A DNA stretch of 64,000 nucleotides from Rhizophagus prolifer (Eukaryota > Glomeromycota > Glomeromycetes > Glomerales > Glomeraceae): NCBI GenBank assembly GCA_019425655.1, contig NQWY01033760.1, forward strand, positions 124,001 through 188,000. Direction: 5' to 3'. Each line of letters starts with the position of its first letter. Positions within the stretch are counted from its first letter, which is position 1. The notes beneath the pieces were generated by a model. It worked only from the letters and a program-made list of their open reading frames with translations. It was not told the origin of the DNA and did no database searches. The translations under genes were made by a program, and so were the position numbers. This document shows, piece after piece, positions 24,855 to 33,360 of the stretch.

Positions 24855-24889
24855 AACGCTGTAAACATCAATGTTTACAGCGTTTTTTA
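24855..24889 (+). terminator. Terminator after tRNA-Ser
   Basis: AACGCTGTAAACAT (24855-24868) and ATGTTTACAGCGTT (24871-24884) form a perfect 14-base dyad ending in a T-run. It is the likely tRNA transcript end, or part of the element end. Confidence 0.8.
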
Positions 24890-24932
24890 TTTTGCGTTAG
24901 TATCAAAGAAAATCAAAAAAGGCTATATTAAA

Positions 24933-24979
24933 AGTGACCTATTTAGTGACCTATCGTGAAAATGTCAAAATAGGTCACT
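24933..24979. repeat. AGTGACCTAT direct and inverted repeats (candidate integrase sites)
   Basis: AGTGACCTAT occurs at 24933-24942 and 24945-24954, and its complement ATAGGTCACT at 24970-24979. These repeats lie between the tRNA end and the integrase gene, where arm-type sites of tyrosine recombinases often lie. The role is inferred from position only. Confidence 0.5.
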
Positions 24980-25081
24980 AAAATCTCTGGAAAACCCGAC
25001 CAATAGGCAGTCTAACGATTGAATATCTTGCAAAAAGTGGTAACAAAAAGTAAATTATTAAACAATTAAAGTTATCACACA

Positions 25082-26308
25082 ATGAACAAAACATTCAACC
25101 TGCTATTCTTTATAAAAAAGAATAAAATCAAAACAAATGGAACTGCTCCTATCTACTTACGAATAACGGTAGACGGCAAGGCAGCAGAGATTGCAGCTAA
25201 GAGGTATATCGACCCAAAGAAATGGGATAATAAATCTCAGAAAGCAGTAGGTAATAGTCAAGAAGCCAAAACATTGAACTCTTACCTTAAAACTTTGGAA
25301 CAGCAAGTTTACGATTTCCACTACCTGATGCTAAAAGAAGAAGATTTTATAACAGCAGAAAGTTTAAAATCTAAACTGCTTGGGACTGATGTTACCACAA
25401 GAATGCTCATTCCTATTTTTCAGGATCATAATGATAAAGTAGAAGCATTAATAGGTCAGGATTTTGCACCCGGTACATTGGAACGGTACAAAACTTCTTT
25501 AAAACATACACAAGAATTTCTAAATTGGAAATATAAAATTTCTGACATTGATATTACAAAGATAGATCACGCTTTCATTATGGATTATGATTTCTGGCTT
25601 CGCAGTGTCCGAAAATGCGCGAACAACACTGCTGTAAAATACATCAAGAACTTCAAAAAAATTATGCGCCTATGCATGGCGAACGGTTGGCTATCCAAAG
25701 ATCCTTTTCTAGGCTACAAAGCAAAAATTAAAGAAGTGGAACGCCCCTATCTTACAAAGGAGGAAATTCAGGCAATTTATAACAAGGAATTTGCTTCGGA
25801 CAGATTGAGTCAAGTTCGTGATATTTTCCTTTTCAGTTGTTATACTGGCTTTGCTTATGTTGATGTGAAAAAATTATCTAAATCTCACATTAATATTGGA
25901 ATAGATGGTGACAAGTGGATATTTACAAATCGTCAGAAAACTGGTACGGCAACCAGAGTTCCACTACTGCCATTAGCTCAAGAGATTATTCTGAAATATG
26001 AAGACCATCCAGAATGTGTTAATTTAAATGTTCTGTTTCCTGTTCTAAGTAATCAGAAAATGAATTCTTATCTCAAAGAAATTGCTAATGTCTGTGGGAT
26101 TAACAAAGAATTGACATTTCATATCGCAAGACATACATTTGCCACTACGGTTACACTGTCCAATGGCGTTCCGATTGAAAGTGTAAGTAAAATGCTTGGT
26201 CACAAGAATCTAAAAACGACTCAACATTATGCGAAAATTCTTGATAAGAAAGTGAGTGATGATATGGCTGTTTTACGAAGTAAACTTGAGAATAGTGAGC
26301 TTAATTGA
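25082..26308 (+). CDS. Tyrosine recombinase / integrase (IntDOT-like)
   Basis: A 408-residue integrase of the Bacteroidota type. An N-terminal arm-binding domain (about 1-90) carries IYLRITVDGKAAEIAAKRYI. A SAM-like core-binding domain follows (about 105-210), then the catalytic domain. The box II segment HIARHTFATT is near residue 346, LGHKNLKTTQHYAKI near 372, and the nucleophile Tyr near 383. In the box I position, CYTGFAYVDVKKL has no Arg, as reported for IntDOT. It sits 250 bases after tRNA-Ser and reads away from it, the usual layout for an element inserted at a tRNA 3' end. Confidence 0.92.
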   Translation: MNKTFNLLFFIKKNKIKTNGTAPIYLRITVDGKAAEIAAKRYIDPKKWDNKSQKAVGNSQEAKTLNSYLKTLEQQVYDFHYLMLKEEDFITAESLKSKLLGTDVTTRMLIPIFQDHNDKVEALIGQDFAPGTLERYKTSLKHTQEFLNWKYKISDIDITKIDHAFIMDYDFWLRSVRKCANNTAVKYIKNFKKIMRLCMANGWLSKDPFLGYKAKIKEVERPYLTKEEIQAIYNKEFASDRLSQVRDIFLFSCYTGFAYVDVKKLSKSHINIGIDGDKWIFTNRQKTGTATRVPLLPLAQEIILKYEDHPECVNLNVLFPVLSNQKMNSYLKEIANVCGINKELTFHIARHTFATTVTLSNGVPIESVSKMLGHKNLKTTQHYAKILDKKVSDDMAVLRSKLENSELN

Positions 26309-26647
26309 TATTAAAATAGTGATTTGATGGAGATATTAAATTTAATTTCGCCTTGAAAGCCAATACGGGATTTCAATCGTTTTTATAGATGATTTGGTTC
26401 GTTTAAAATAAATTATACAAGAATTGCAAAACTCATTTTTATCAAATAATTTCTTTTAGTTTCTATCTAATAGGATTTATTAAAAAAAAAAAAGAATTTG
26501 CAAATTCTTTTTCTTCTCTAAGCACAGGTTCCTGTAATCTACTTGCTAAATTTGAATATTGCCATTTTCGCAAAAATATTTAGAAAACAATAAGTTATTA
26601 ATCGAATTGTTTCATTCTAATGACTATTTATTTTACTTGATTTTGCC
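26309..26647. other. Noncoding gap with a perfect palindrome
   Basis: No gene is seen. AAAGAATTTG followed by its exact complement CAAATTCTTT at 26491-26510 lies after a long A-run and before a T-rich tract. It can act as a terminator for the integrase transcript, though it is about 180 bases away from that stop. Confidence 0.5.
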
Positions 26648-26655
26648 TAAATTTG
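26648..26655 (+). promoter_or_regulatory. -7 box of the DUF4062-NACHT gene
   Basis: TAAATTTG matches TAnnTTTG and would start transcription about 25 bases before the ATG at 26689. This argues against the upstream TTG at 26653 as a start. No clear -33 element is visible. Confidence 0.5.
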
Positions 26656-26688
26656 CAAGATATCTTAAATTTACACAAAGGATTTTTC

Positions 26689-29600
26689 ATGTTAAATACT
26701 ACGCAGATAAGAGTTTTTGTTTCCTGTCCCGGCGATGTCAATCGTGAGAAAGATATTATTAAAAAACTTTGTGATTCTAGAAACCATGTGTTTTCGGTAA
26801 ACAACCGAGGAATAATGTTTCAAGTTTTGGACTTTAAAGATATTGTAGCACCTTGGGGAAATAGATCACAAGAAGATATTAATATTAGATTTTCGGGATA
26901 TGATATTTATATAGGACTATTATGGATGAGGTATGGCACGGTTTCAGGTGCTGAGGATCCTATTACTGGGATACCATATGGATCAGGAACCGAAGAGGAG
27001 TTCCGTAATGCTGTCCAAAAGCATAAAAATGGAGAAGAAATTGGGATCTATTTTTTTTTCAAAGAGCCTCGAGACTGTCAGGATGAAGATGAAAAAAAGG
27101 AGTTTTCGAAAGTAAAGGAATTTAAAAGGGAAATACAAGGAAATGGTTGGGTACATTCTTTTCCCAATACAGAGGATCCGACTAAGTTTATTACAAGCAT
27201 TTATCAATTACTTGATGAATGGGTATGGAAAGTTGAGCAAAAAAAGAGAATCGAAGGCAAAACTGAATTTCTTGAAGAGGTAAAAGAAAGCATCAATACT
27301 TCTGATTCTATTGATTTTTCACGCTTTATTATTGGGGTGCAGCCATATAAGAATGTTATACATCGCACTTTAAGTCCATTTGACCCAAAAGGTGATTCAA
27401 TTGATGTATTTTTGGGAGCTCACCACGGGAAAAAATTGGCTGAGCTGGTTGAAAAAGAATCAAGAATAGTACTATTAGGAGGTGCAGGATCAGGAAAGTC
27501 TACCGAATTATCTAATCTTGTAGCGATTCATTCTGTAGCAGATTCGCCATTTGTACCGGTTTTTCAAAAGATGAATACCTATGTCAATGAAAATATAGAA
27601 GATTTTCTACAAGAAGGCTGGAACAAAATCCCTGAAAATATTTGCTTAGTAATTCTGGATGGACTGGATGAGATTGAACCTGCAAATTTTAACACTGCGG
27701 TTAGAAAGATAAGTTCCTTTTCATATAAATTTCCGAATATTCGTATTGTTATCTCTTGTCGAACCAATTTTTATGATTTTCCATCGAACATTTCCAGAGG
27801 TACACTTTCTGATTTTAATGTTTATTTATTTGATGAAATTAATATTAAAAATATTATAACCTATGCAAATGATGAATATAATATTAACGGTAGTGACTTT
27901 GTAAGGGAAGCTTATAATAAAGATTTCAAAGATCTTATCATACAGCCATTTTTTCTTCAGCTTTTATTGGAAAAATATAAAATGCATGGTAATTTAAAAA
28001 TTAGTAAAGTGGATTTACTAAATGAATTCGTTGAGAAAAGGTTTGACTTTGATCAGCAGCATTTTACGGGAACAACCAATTTAAAGTTGCAAAAGGCTAA
28101 AGTGATGAACCTGTTGAGAAAAATTGCCTTAACCATGGAATTTATGGGTAAAAACTACGTTACTTTTGACCAATTATCTCAAATCTTACCTGAGCCTTCT
28201 GAACTTGAATTAATAAAATTTTCTACAACATTCAAAAATTTTGACGCAGATCCTACTATGTGGGGATTTGAGCATAATAACATTCAGGAATTTTTAGCCG
28301 CAAGCTCATTACATAATATGCCGCTTGAGGAGATAAAAGAAATAATTTCTTTTAAAGGTAAAATCATCAAACCAAGCTGGGTAAACACTTTGTTTTTTTT
28401 AATGAGCATTATTGGTAGTGAAAAAAGAGATGGATTAATCCAATGGATGTTGAAGATCGAGCCAGAAATTTTAGTCAAGATTGAACCTGACAAAATCGAT
28501 GCTAAAATAAGATTGGAAATTTTTAAGAATATTTTCAACCACTATAAAAAACAAGGAGTATGGCTAAGATCAAACAAATTTACCCCAATGGAACTTGCAC
28601 GTTTCCCACCAGTGGAATCTGCCAATGAATTTCTTCTTAAAGAACTATTGGATAAAAACAGTAGCAGATATACAAAGCTGAACGCCCTTCATTTAATCGA
28701 TGACCAGATGCTTGGGTCTCAAGAAGATGTAAAAACAAAGGAAGCCTTGCAAACTTTTATTTTTGAAGATGTGTCTGACGTCCATTATTTTAATGCTACA
28801 GCGTACGCAATGGGATCACTTGGATATGCGGACCAAGCATTGATTGATGAACTGATGATGACCTATGGAAAAAATAACAATCAATATATACGTTCGGCAA
28901 TGTACAGGCTGATTCATAAGGCAAAGCTTGAAAGTAAATATGTTGAATATTTAATCGAAGGATTAAATATTTCTGAGATAGATCCTGATAGAGAAAAGGT
29001 GAATTTAGTAGACGAAAGTATGCAGTTAGAAAAAGCCTTCTCAGCAAAGTTTGAAATTGAAGCACTAAGAAAGATACTTCAGCATTTTTCTGATGACAAT
29101 AACAGCAGAATACTGTTCAGGCTTGACCATAGTGGAAAAGTTCTCAAGGGTATCATTGACCATTCGGCAGATCTCTATACTCAATATCCTGATATTTACG
29201 ATCTTATTAATAAGGCCTATAAACACAACATAAGACTTGGTGACGAGAAAAGTTTAGATATTATTAATAACTTTTTTATTAAAACCAAAACTTCATTAAT
29301 GATATTTAAAGAGGTTTTTGAGAATAGTAGTATATCAACATATGAAAGAGCCATTTTTTATAAAAAATTGGTAAATAAAGATGTTATAGATTATGTTATC
29401 GGGCTGTACAACGAGCATGATTTAACAAATAATAGACTTTTGGAATTTTACAATCAAGTGAAATGGTATGGGAGCAGTCAAAATAAAGATGAATTTTTGT
29501 ATCTAGAAAAAGAGATCAGGGCAAACTCGAAGGTACTGGATAATATAAGTGAACCAAATGTAATAGAAGCTCAAAAGGAATGGGCACAAAAGAATATCGA

Positions 29601-30957
29601 TGTTTTTTTCTCTGCAGAACAATTCAAACATGAGTTGGTGCAGTTTTTCAGTCAAAATGATATCATTGAACTTGATTGGGATACTCTGTATATATACAGA
29701 AAGTATGATGAAACAGATATTCTTAATGCTCCTTTTGAGCTTCTTGCAGATTATACAAGGGGAAGTAATGTGGTAACGCTTGAACAGGTGTTAGGCTTTG
29801 TAGAACAAACTGATAAATTTGAAGACTATCTTTTTAATAATTTGAAGGATACATTAACAGGAGATTCCAGAATAGAATTAACTAAATCACAGATAAATCA
29901 GTTATCTGATTGGGTAAAGGAAAGAATTTCTAAAGCTGATATCAAAAACGCAATTACAGTTAATGATAGTGATAGAAGTAGAGCGAAATTTAACAGACAG
30001 ATTCAAATTTTATGGTATTATATTTCCAGATTTGACATAAATATAGATAAAGAAAAGATTCTTGATTTTACAACCTATGATGATTTAGATGGAAATTCAG
30101 AATCATTGGAATTTAGTGTTATTGAAAAACAAGTGGGAAAGAAAGAGGTTGCCAAGAAAGTGATTGAAAATCTTAAAAATGACATTCGTTATGACGCATC
30201 CTGGAAGAATAATGCCATTTATGCTATTGAAAATGGATTAAAAGATGCATATCCATTTATTTTAAATGCTTTAGCTGGTAGTAATCATAATCATTACGTT
30301 AAAATTGAAGTTCTAAGAGTCTTTGCTAAATTTGTAGAAGATACAAAAGATTTGATGTCTCTTCTTAACGTTGTAGCGAAAGATGAAATTAGATGGGAAA
30401 TTATAAATTTAATTCTTTCAAAAGATAAGTATAAAAGTAAAATTACTGCTTTTCTATTAACTATAATTGAAGATGATGAGGAATCTGTACAAGAAAAATA
30501 TCGTGCATCACAACAACTAACAAGAGTTGGAAACAGTGTAGGAACATTGTATTATCTAAACTATATGCTAAACCATAGTGATGACGATTGCGAAGATGAG
30601 TTTGATCTTTATTACAGTGCAACTTACTTAAAAAATATCACAGACTTGGTTTATTTGCCAAAAATAATGGACTTATTAAAAATAGCTAAAACAAAAAAAG
30701 ATAGAGATGAATTTGACCGTCTTGAAAATTATGTTACTGAAGCTTTAGCAAATCTGGCAGGTGTCAGCGAAGATGGCTTGAATAGAGTAATAGAAGCTTT
30801 AAGTTTATTTATAATTGAAAACCAGGGAATAATAGAGCATATTAACTTTTTTTATCCATTTATCGAGAGATTAGAACATCAATTTTATTTATCACAATCG
30901 CAAAAAGGTGATATAAAAACGGCCTTAACTGAAGTGGCAAAGATTTTACATTATTAA
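26689..30957 (+). CDS. DUF4062-NACHT STAND NTPase with helical-repeat C-terminus
   Basis: A 1422-residue protein. Residues 3-125 are a DUF4062 domain (TQIRVFVSCPGDVNREKDII, then DIYIGLLWMRYGT and SGTEEEFRNA), a TIR-like fold. A NACHT-type P-loop module follows: GGAGSGKST near residue 264, ICLVILDGLDEIEP near 318 and RIVISCRTNFY near 345. The last 800 or so residues are alpha-helical and solenoid-like, without recognisable catalytic motifs. The plan (effector, NTPase, sensor repeats) is that of STAND/Avs or bacterial NACHT anti-phage proteins. The defence role is inferred from architecture and neighbours. The ATG at 26689 is preferred. Confidence 0.8.
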   Translation: MLNTTQIRVFVSCPGDVNREKDIIKKLCDSRNHVFSVNNRGIMFQVLDFKDIVAPWGNRSQEDINIRFSGYDIYIGLLWMRYGTVSGAEDPITGIPYGSGTEEEFRNAVQKHKNGEEIGIYFFFKEPRDCQDEDEKKEFSKVKEFKREIQGNGWVHSFPNTEDPTKFITSIYQLLDEWVWKVEQKKRIEGKTEFLEEVKESINTSDSIDFSRFIIGVQPYKNVIHRTLSPFDPKGDSIDVFLGAHHGKKLAELVEKESRIVLLGGAGSGKSTELSNLVAIHSVADSPFVPVFQKMNTYVNENIEDFLQEGWNKIPENICLVILDGLDEIEPANFNTAVRKISSFSYKFPNIRIVISCRTNFYDFPSNISRGTLSDFNVYLFDEINIKNIITYANDEYNINGSDFVREAYNKDFKDLIIQPFFLQLLLEKYKMHGNLKISKVDLLNEFVEKRFDFDQQHFTGTTNLKLQKAKVMNLLRKIALTMEFMGKNYVTFDQLSQILPEPSELELIKFSTTFKNFDADPTMWGFEHNNIQEFLAASSLHNMPLEEIKEIISFKGKIIKPSWVNTLFFLMSIIGSEKRDGLIQWMLKIEPEILVKIEPDKIDAKIRLEIFKNIFNHYKKQGVWLRSNKFTPMELARFPPVESANEFLLKELLDKNSSRYTKLNALHLIDDQMLGSQEDVKTKEALQTFIFEDVSDVHYFNATAYAMGSLGYADQALIDELMMTYGKNNNQYIRSAMYRLIHKAKLESKYVEYLIEGLNISEIDPDREKVNLVDESMQLEKAFSAKFEIEALRKILQHFSDDNNSRILFRLDHSGKVLKGIIDHSADLYTQYPDIYDLINKAYKHNIRLGDEKSLDIINNFFIKTKTSLMIFKEVFENSSISTYERAIFYKKLVNKDVIDYVIGLYNEHDLTNNRLLEFYNQVKWYGSSQNKDEFLYLEKEIRANSKVLDNISEPNVIEAQKEWAQKNIDVFFSAEQFKHELVQFFSQNDIIELDWDTLYIYRKYDETDILNAPFELLADYTRGSNVVTLEQVLGFVEQTDKFEDYLFNNLKDTLTGDSRIELTKSQINQLSDWVKERISKADIKNAITVNDSDRSRAKFNRQIQILWYYISRFDINIDKEKILDFTTYDDLDGNSESLEFSVIEKQVGKKEVAKKVIENLKNDIRYDASWKNNAIYAIENGLKDAYPFILNALAGSNHNHYVKIEVLRVFAKFVEDTKDLMSLLNVVAKDEIRWEIINLILSKDKYKSKITAFLLTIIEDDEESVQEKYRASQQLTRVGNSVGTLYYLNYMLNHSDDDCEDEFDLYYSATYLKNITDLVYLPKIMDLLKIAKTKKDRDEFDRLENYVTEALANLAGVSEDGLNRVIEALSLFIIENQGIIEHINFFYPFIERLEHQFYLSQSQKGDIKTALTEVAKILHY

Positions 30958-30986
30958 ATTAAATTAGATATGAATAATTTTTATAG

Positions 30987-32522
30987 ATTGATCTAATTCA
31001 AAGAATTTTTTTAAGCTTACACCCCCCTTCTTCGCTAAAATTTGACCTTAATAAACATCCATTTTTTAGTCCGCAAAGTTTCGATTTTGTAGGAAATGAT
31101 ACGATATCAAATGGACCATATATAACACTATTAATTGGACCTAATGGTACAGGGAAAAGCCAATTATTAGAAACTATTGCCAAAATATTTAATATTATTG
31201 TAGCTTCTGTTGAGAATGAAAGGAAAATCCAAAACTTCGAATGTGAATTTTGTCTTAAATATTCGCTTAATAAGGATATTATTGAAATCAAATCTACAAA
31301 AATTGAAACCATTGTATCAGTAAACGATGAGGAGGTCGAATTAGCCAATATTCCCACACCTAGTAAGCTTTTAGCCTCAGCAATAAATCTAAATGACAGA
31401 TTTCCTTTTTTCACAAGTCGAAATAAAGCAATAAACTCAAAATATGTGTATTTAGGAATCAGAACCGCATCCAATAATGCTTTCAAAAATAATAATGCAC
31501 TAATTGATAGACTCTCGGAGTCCCTTTTTGATATAAAAAATTTTAAAAGGTATAAAAATGTGTTTAATCTGTTATCATTGAAACCAGAACTAACAATTTT
31601 ATACAAAGCGGGGAGGAATCTTAATATAAAAAATAAAACCGATCTGTTATCTTTTCAAGATCCGAAATTTCTACTGAAAAGGTTTAGGTCTATTTTAGAT
31701 AGTTTAGAAACAGGTAATAGGTTTTCAATAAGGAAAGATAAATATTCAAGAGTTATAAGTGATTATTCTAATTTAGAAATTATTGCTGATTTTTTTAAGT
31801 ACATAATTTCTAATCGTCCAATATTTAACAATAGTTTCAAATATGAGTCCACAATAGATTTTAATGATGAAAAGCAAAGTAAGACGTTCTTAAACGAGAC
31901 AAATGTTCTTAGATTAATGAGAGATTTGGAGATTTTAAATGTTGAAAAATTGCTATTGTACAGAAAATCCTCTAAATATACTTTTGACAATGCAAGTTCT
32001 GGAGAACATCATATTCTTACTGGTTTTATAAATATTATTTCTACAATTAAAGATGATTCGTTGATCTTCATTGATGAACCCGAAATTAGTTTGCATCCGA
32101 ACTGGCAGATTCAGTATATGACTTTATTACAATCAACATTCAAAGAATATAAAAATTGCCACTTTATTATTTCAACTCATTCTCATTTTTTGGTAAGTGA
32201 TTTAAAGCCAGAAAGTTCTTCAATAATTAGTTTCCACTTAACAGACGAGGGAAAGGCAATTAATCAAACCCTTGATTACGAAACATACGGTTGGTCTGCT
32301 GAAAATATTTTGTATCGCGTTTTTGGAGTCAGTACAGTTAGAAATCACTATTTGGAGATGGATTTAAGGGAATTACTCTCTAAGATATCCACAAAATCAG
32401 ATGATTTTAAAAGGATGAGTGATATTGTTTTTTCCTTAAAACGTTTTGATTTGACAGCTGAGGATCCGTTAACAAAAATTATTACTACTGCTGAAAATTA
32501 TTTAAAAAAGAATGCCAATTAG
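30987..32522 (+). CDS. Septu-like AAA ATPase (PtuA-like), start unresolved
   Basis: The frame is open from 30987 (after TAG at 30984) to 32522, up to 511 residues. Walker A, TLLIGPNGTGKSQLLE, is encoded near 31130-31172. The ABC-type signature ASSGEHHILTGF, Walker B LIFIDEPEISLHP and the switch His in FIISTHSHFLVSD are in the last third, as in SMC/OLD-like ATPases. No ATG, GTG or TTG occurs in frame before Walker A; the first is a GTG at 31446, which would delete it. The start is therefore non-canonical, or the 5' end is damaged near the T7 and C6 runs at 31006-31027. It overlaps the HNH gene by 11 bases. Confidence 0.72.
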   Translation: MDLIQRIFLSLHPPSSLKFDLNKHPFFSPQSFDFVGNDTISNGPYITLLIGPNGTGKSQLLETIAKIFNIIVASVENERKIQNFECEFCLKYSLNKDIIEIKSTKIETIVSVNDEEVELANIPTPSKLLASAINLNDRFPFFTSRNKAINSKYVYLGIRTASNNAFKNNNALIDRLSESLFDIKNFKRYKNVFNLLSLKPELTILYKAGRNLNIKNKTDLLSFQDPKFLLKRFRSILDSLETGNRFSIRKDKYSRVISDYSNLEIIADFFKYIISNRPIFNNSFKYESTIDFNDEKQSKTFLNETNVLRLMRDLEILNVEKLLLYRKSSKYTFDNASSGEHHILTGFINIISTIKDDSLIFIDEPEISLHPNWQIQYMTLLQSTFKEYKNCHFIISTHSHFLVSDLKPESSSIISFHLTDEGKAINQTLDYETYGWSAENILYRVFGVSTVRNHYLEMDLRELLSKISTKSDDFKRMSDIVFSLKRFDLTAEDPLTKIITTAENYLKKNAN

Positions 32523-33180
32523 ACAATATCACTTTACGATAGTTTATTCATTGACTCATGATAATGCAATTCGTACTTTCAGACCACTAACAGGCAATGA
32601 ATGGGATTGTAAAGCCAGCGGTTTTTCGAATCCTGTTGCTCGTCAAGTTAAATATAGAAATGAAATCAAAAATAGCATTAAAAAGCAATTAAAATGCCTC
32701 CAAGGAAGTGACTGTGCATTTTGTGGACTTAAATTAGGGTCTCGGGTTGTCCATATTGAACATATTGCTCCCAAAGGAAGCGGTCTACATCCACAATTTA
32801 TGTTTGAGCCAAAAAATTTAATATTAGCATGTTCATTGTGTAATGGTTTTGAAAAGAAACATACTTTTGATACGATATTAGCTTTAGCTCCGGCATACTC
32901 GGGTTGTGAATTTAAGATTATTCATCCGTATTTTGATAACCCAGATGACCATTTAGAATATATCCCAGATCCTGATAATGGATTGGCATATCTTATTCAA
33001 GTTAGAAAAATTGGAGCAACTGAATCTCCAAAAGGTAGGCAAACTGTAAATCTCTTTGAATTAGATCTACCAATAATGACAGAAGAAAGGTACAAGGATG
33101 CTTTGGCTGCCAGTCAGCCTGTTAGACCCGACTTCGAAAAACTAATCAATGACGTGAAAAATGGAAATTATTACATATAA
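32512..33180 (+). CDS. HNH endonuclease (PtuB-like)
   Basis: A 222-residue nuclease. A zinc pair and HNH core are visible: CAFCGLKLG near residue 67, VHIEHIAPKGSG near 80 with the catalytic His, then NLILACSLCNGFEKK near 105 with the second Cys pair and the Asn/His-like positions. The fold and its pairing with an upstream overlapping ATPase match Septu (PtuA-PtuB) and the retron-Ec78 effector pair. I see no reverse transcriptase or msr-msd nearby, so the plain Septu form is favoured. It starts at the ATG inside the end of the ATPase gene. Confidence 0.78.
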   Translation: MPIRQYHFTIVYSLTHDNAIRTFRPLTGNEWDCKASGFSNPVARQVKYRNEIKNSIKKQLKCLQGSDCAFCGLKLGSRVVHIEHIAPKGSGLHPQFMFEPKNLILACSLCNGFEKKHTFDTILALAPAYSGCEFKIIHPYFDNPDDHLEYIPDPDNGLAYLIQVRKIGATESPKGRQTVNLFELDLPIMTEERYKDALAASQPVRPDFEKLINDVKNGNYYI

Positions 33181-33345
33181 TCGGAATAGATGGTAATAAA
33201 TGGATTTTTACTCGTCGTCAAAAAACTAGCACCTTAGTAAGAGTTGCATTATTTAGCCTTAGTTCAAAATATTGTAGACAAAACTTAATTATAATAAATA
33301 CGTGCAATAAACGATATGATAAATTCTTTAGAGGAGCAATAGACT
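33181..33345 (+). pseudogene. Decayed tyrosine-recombinase fragment
   Basis: The bases just after the HNH stop encode GIDGNKWIFTRRQKT, which mirrors GIDGDKWIFTNRQKT of the intact integrase at 25082. Scattered matches to the following integrase residues continue to about 33345. It covers only the middle of the catalytic domain and is broken. It is an old integrase remnant, so a second element once ended or inserted here. There is no start codon of its own. Confidence 0.75.
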
Positions 33346-33360
33346 AATTTATTAGTTTTA

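Noticed and set aside
26653-26688. TTG start for the NACHT protein
   Set aside because: It overlaps the TAnnTTTG box; the ATG at 26689 directly opens the DUF4062 domain.
30958-33180. Retron Ec78-type system around the ATPase and HNH genes
   Set aside because: No reverse transcriptase gene and no msr-msd-like RNA lie beside the pair, so the plain Septu form is preferred.
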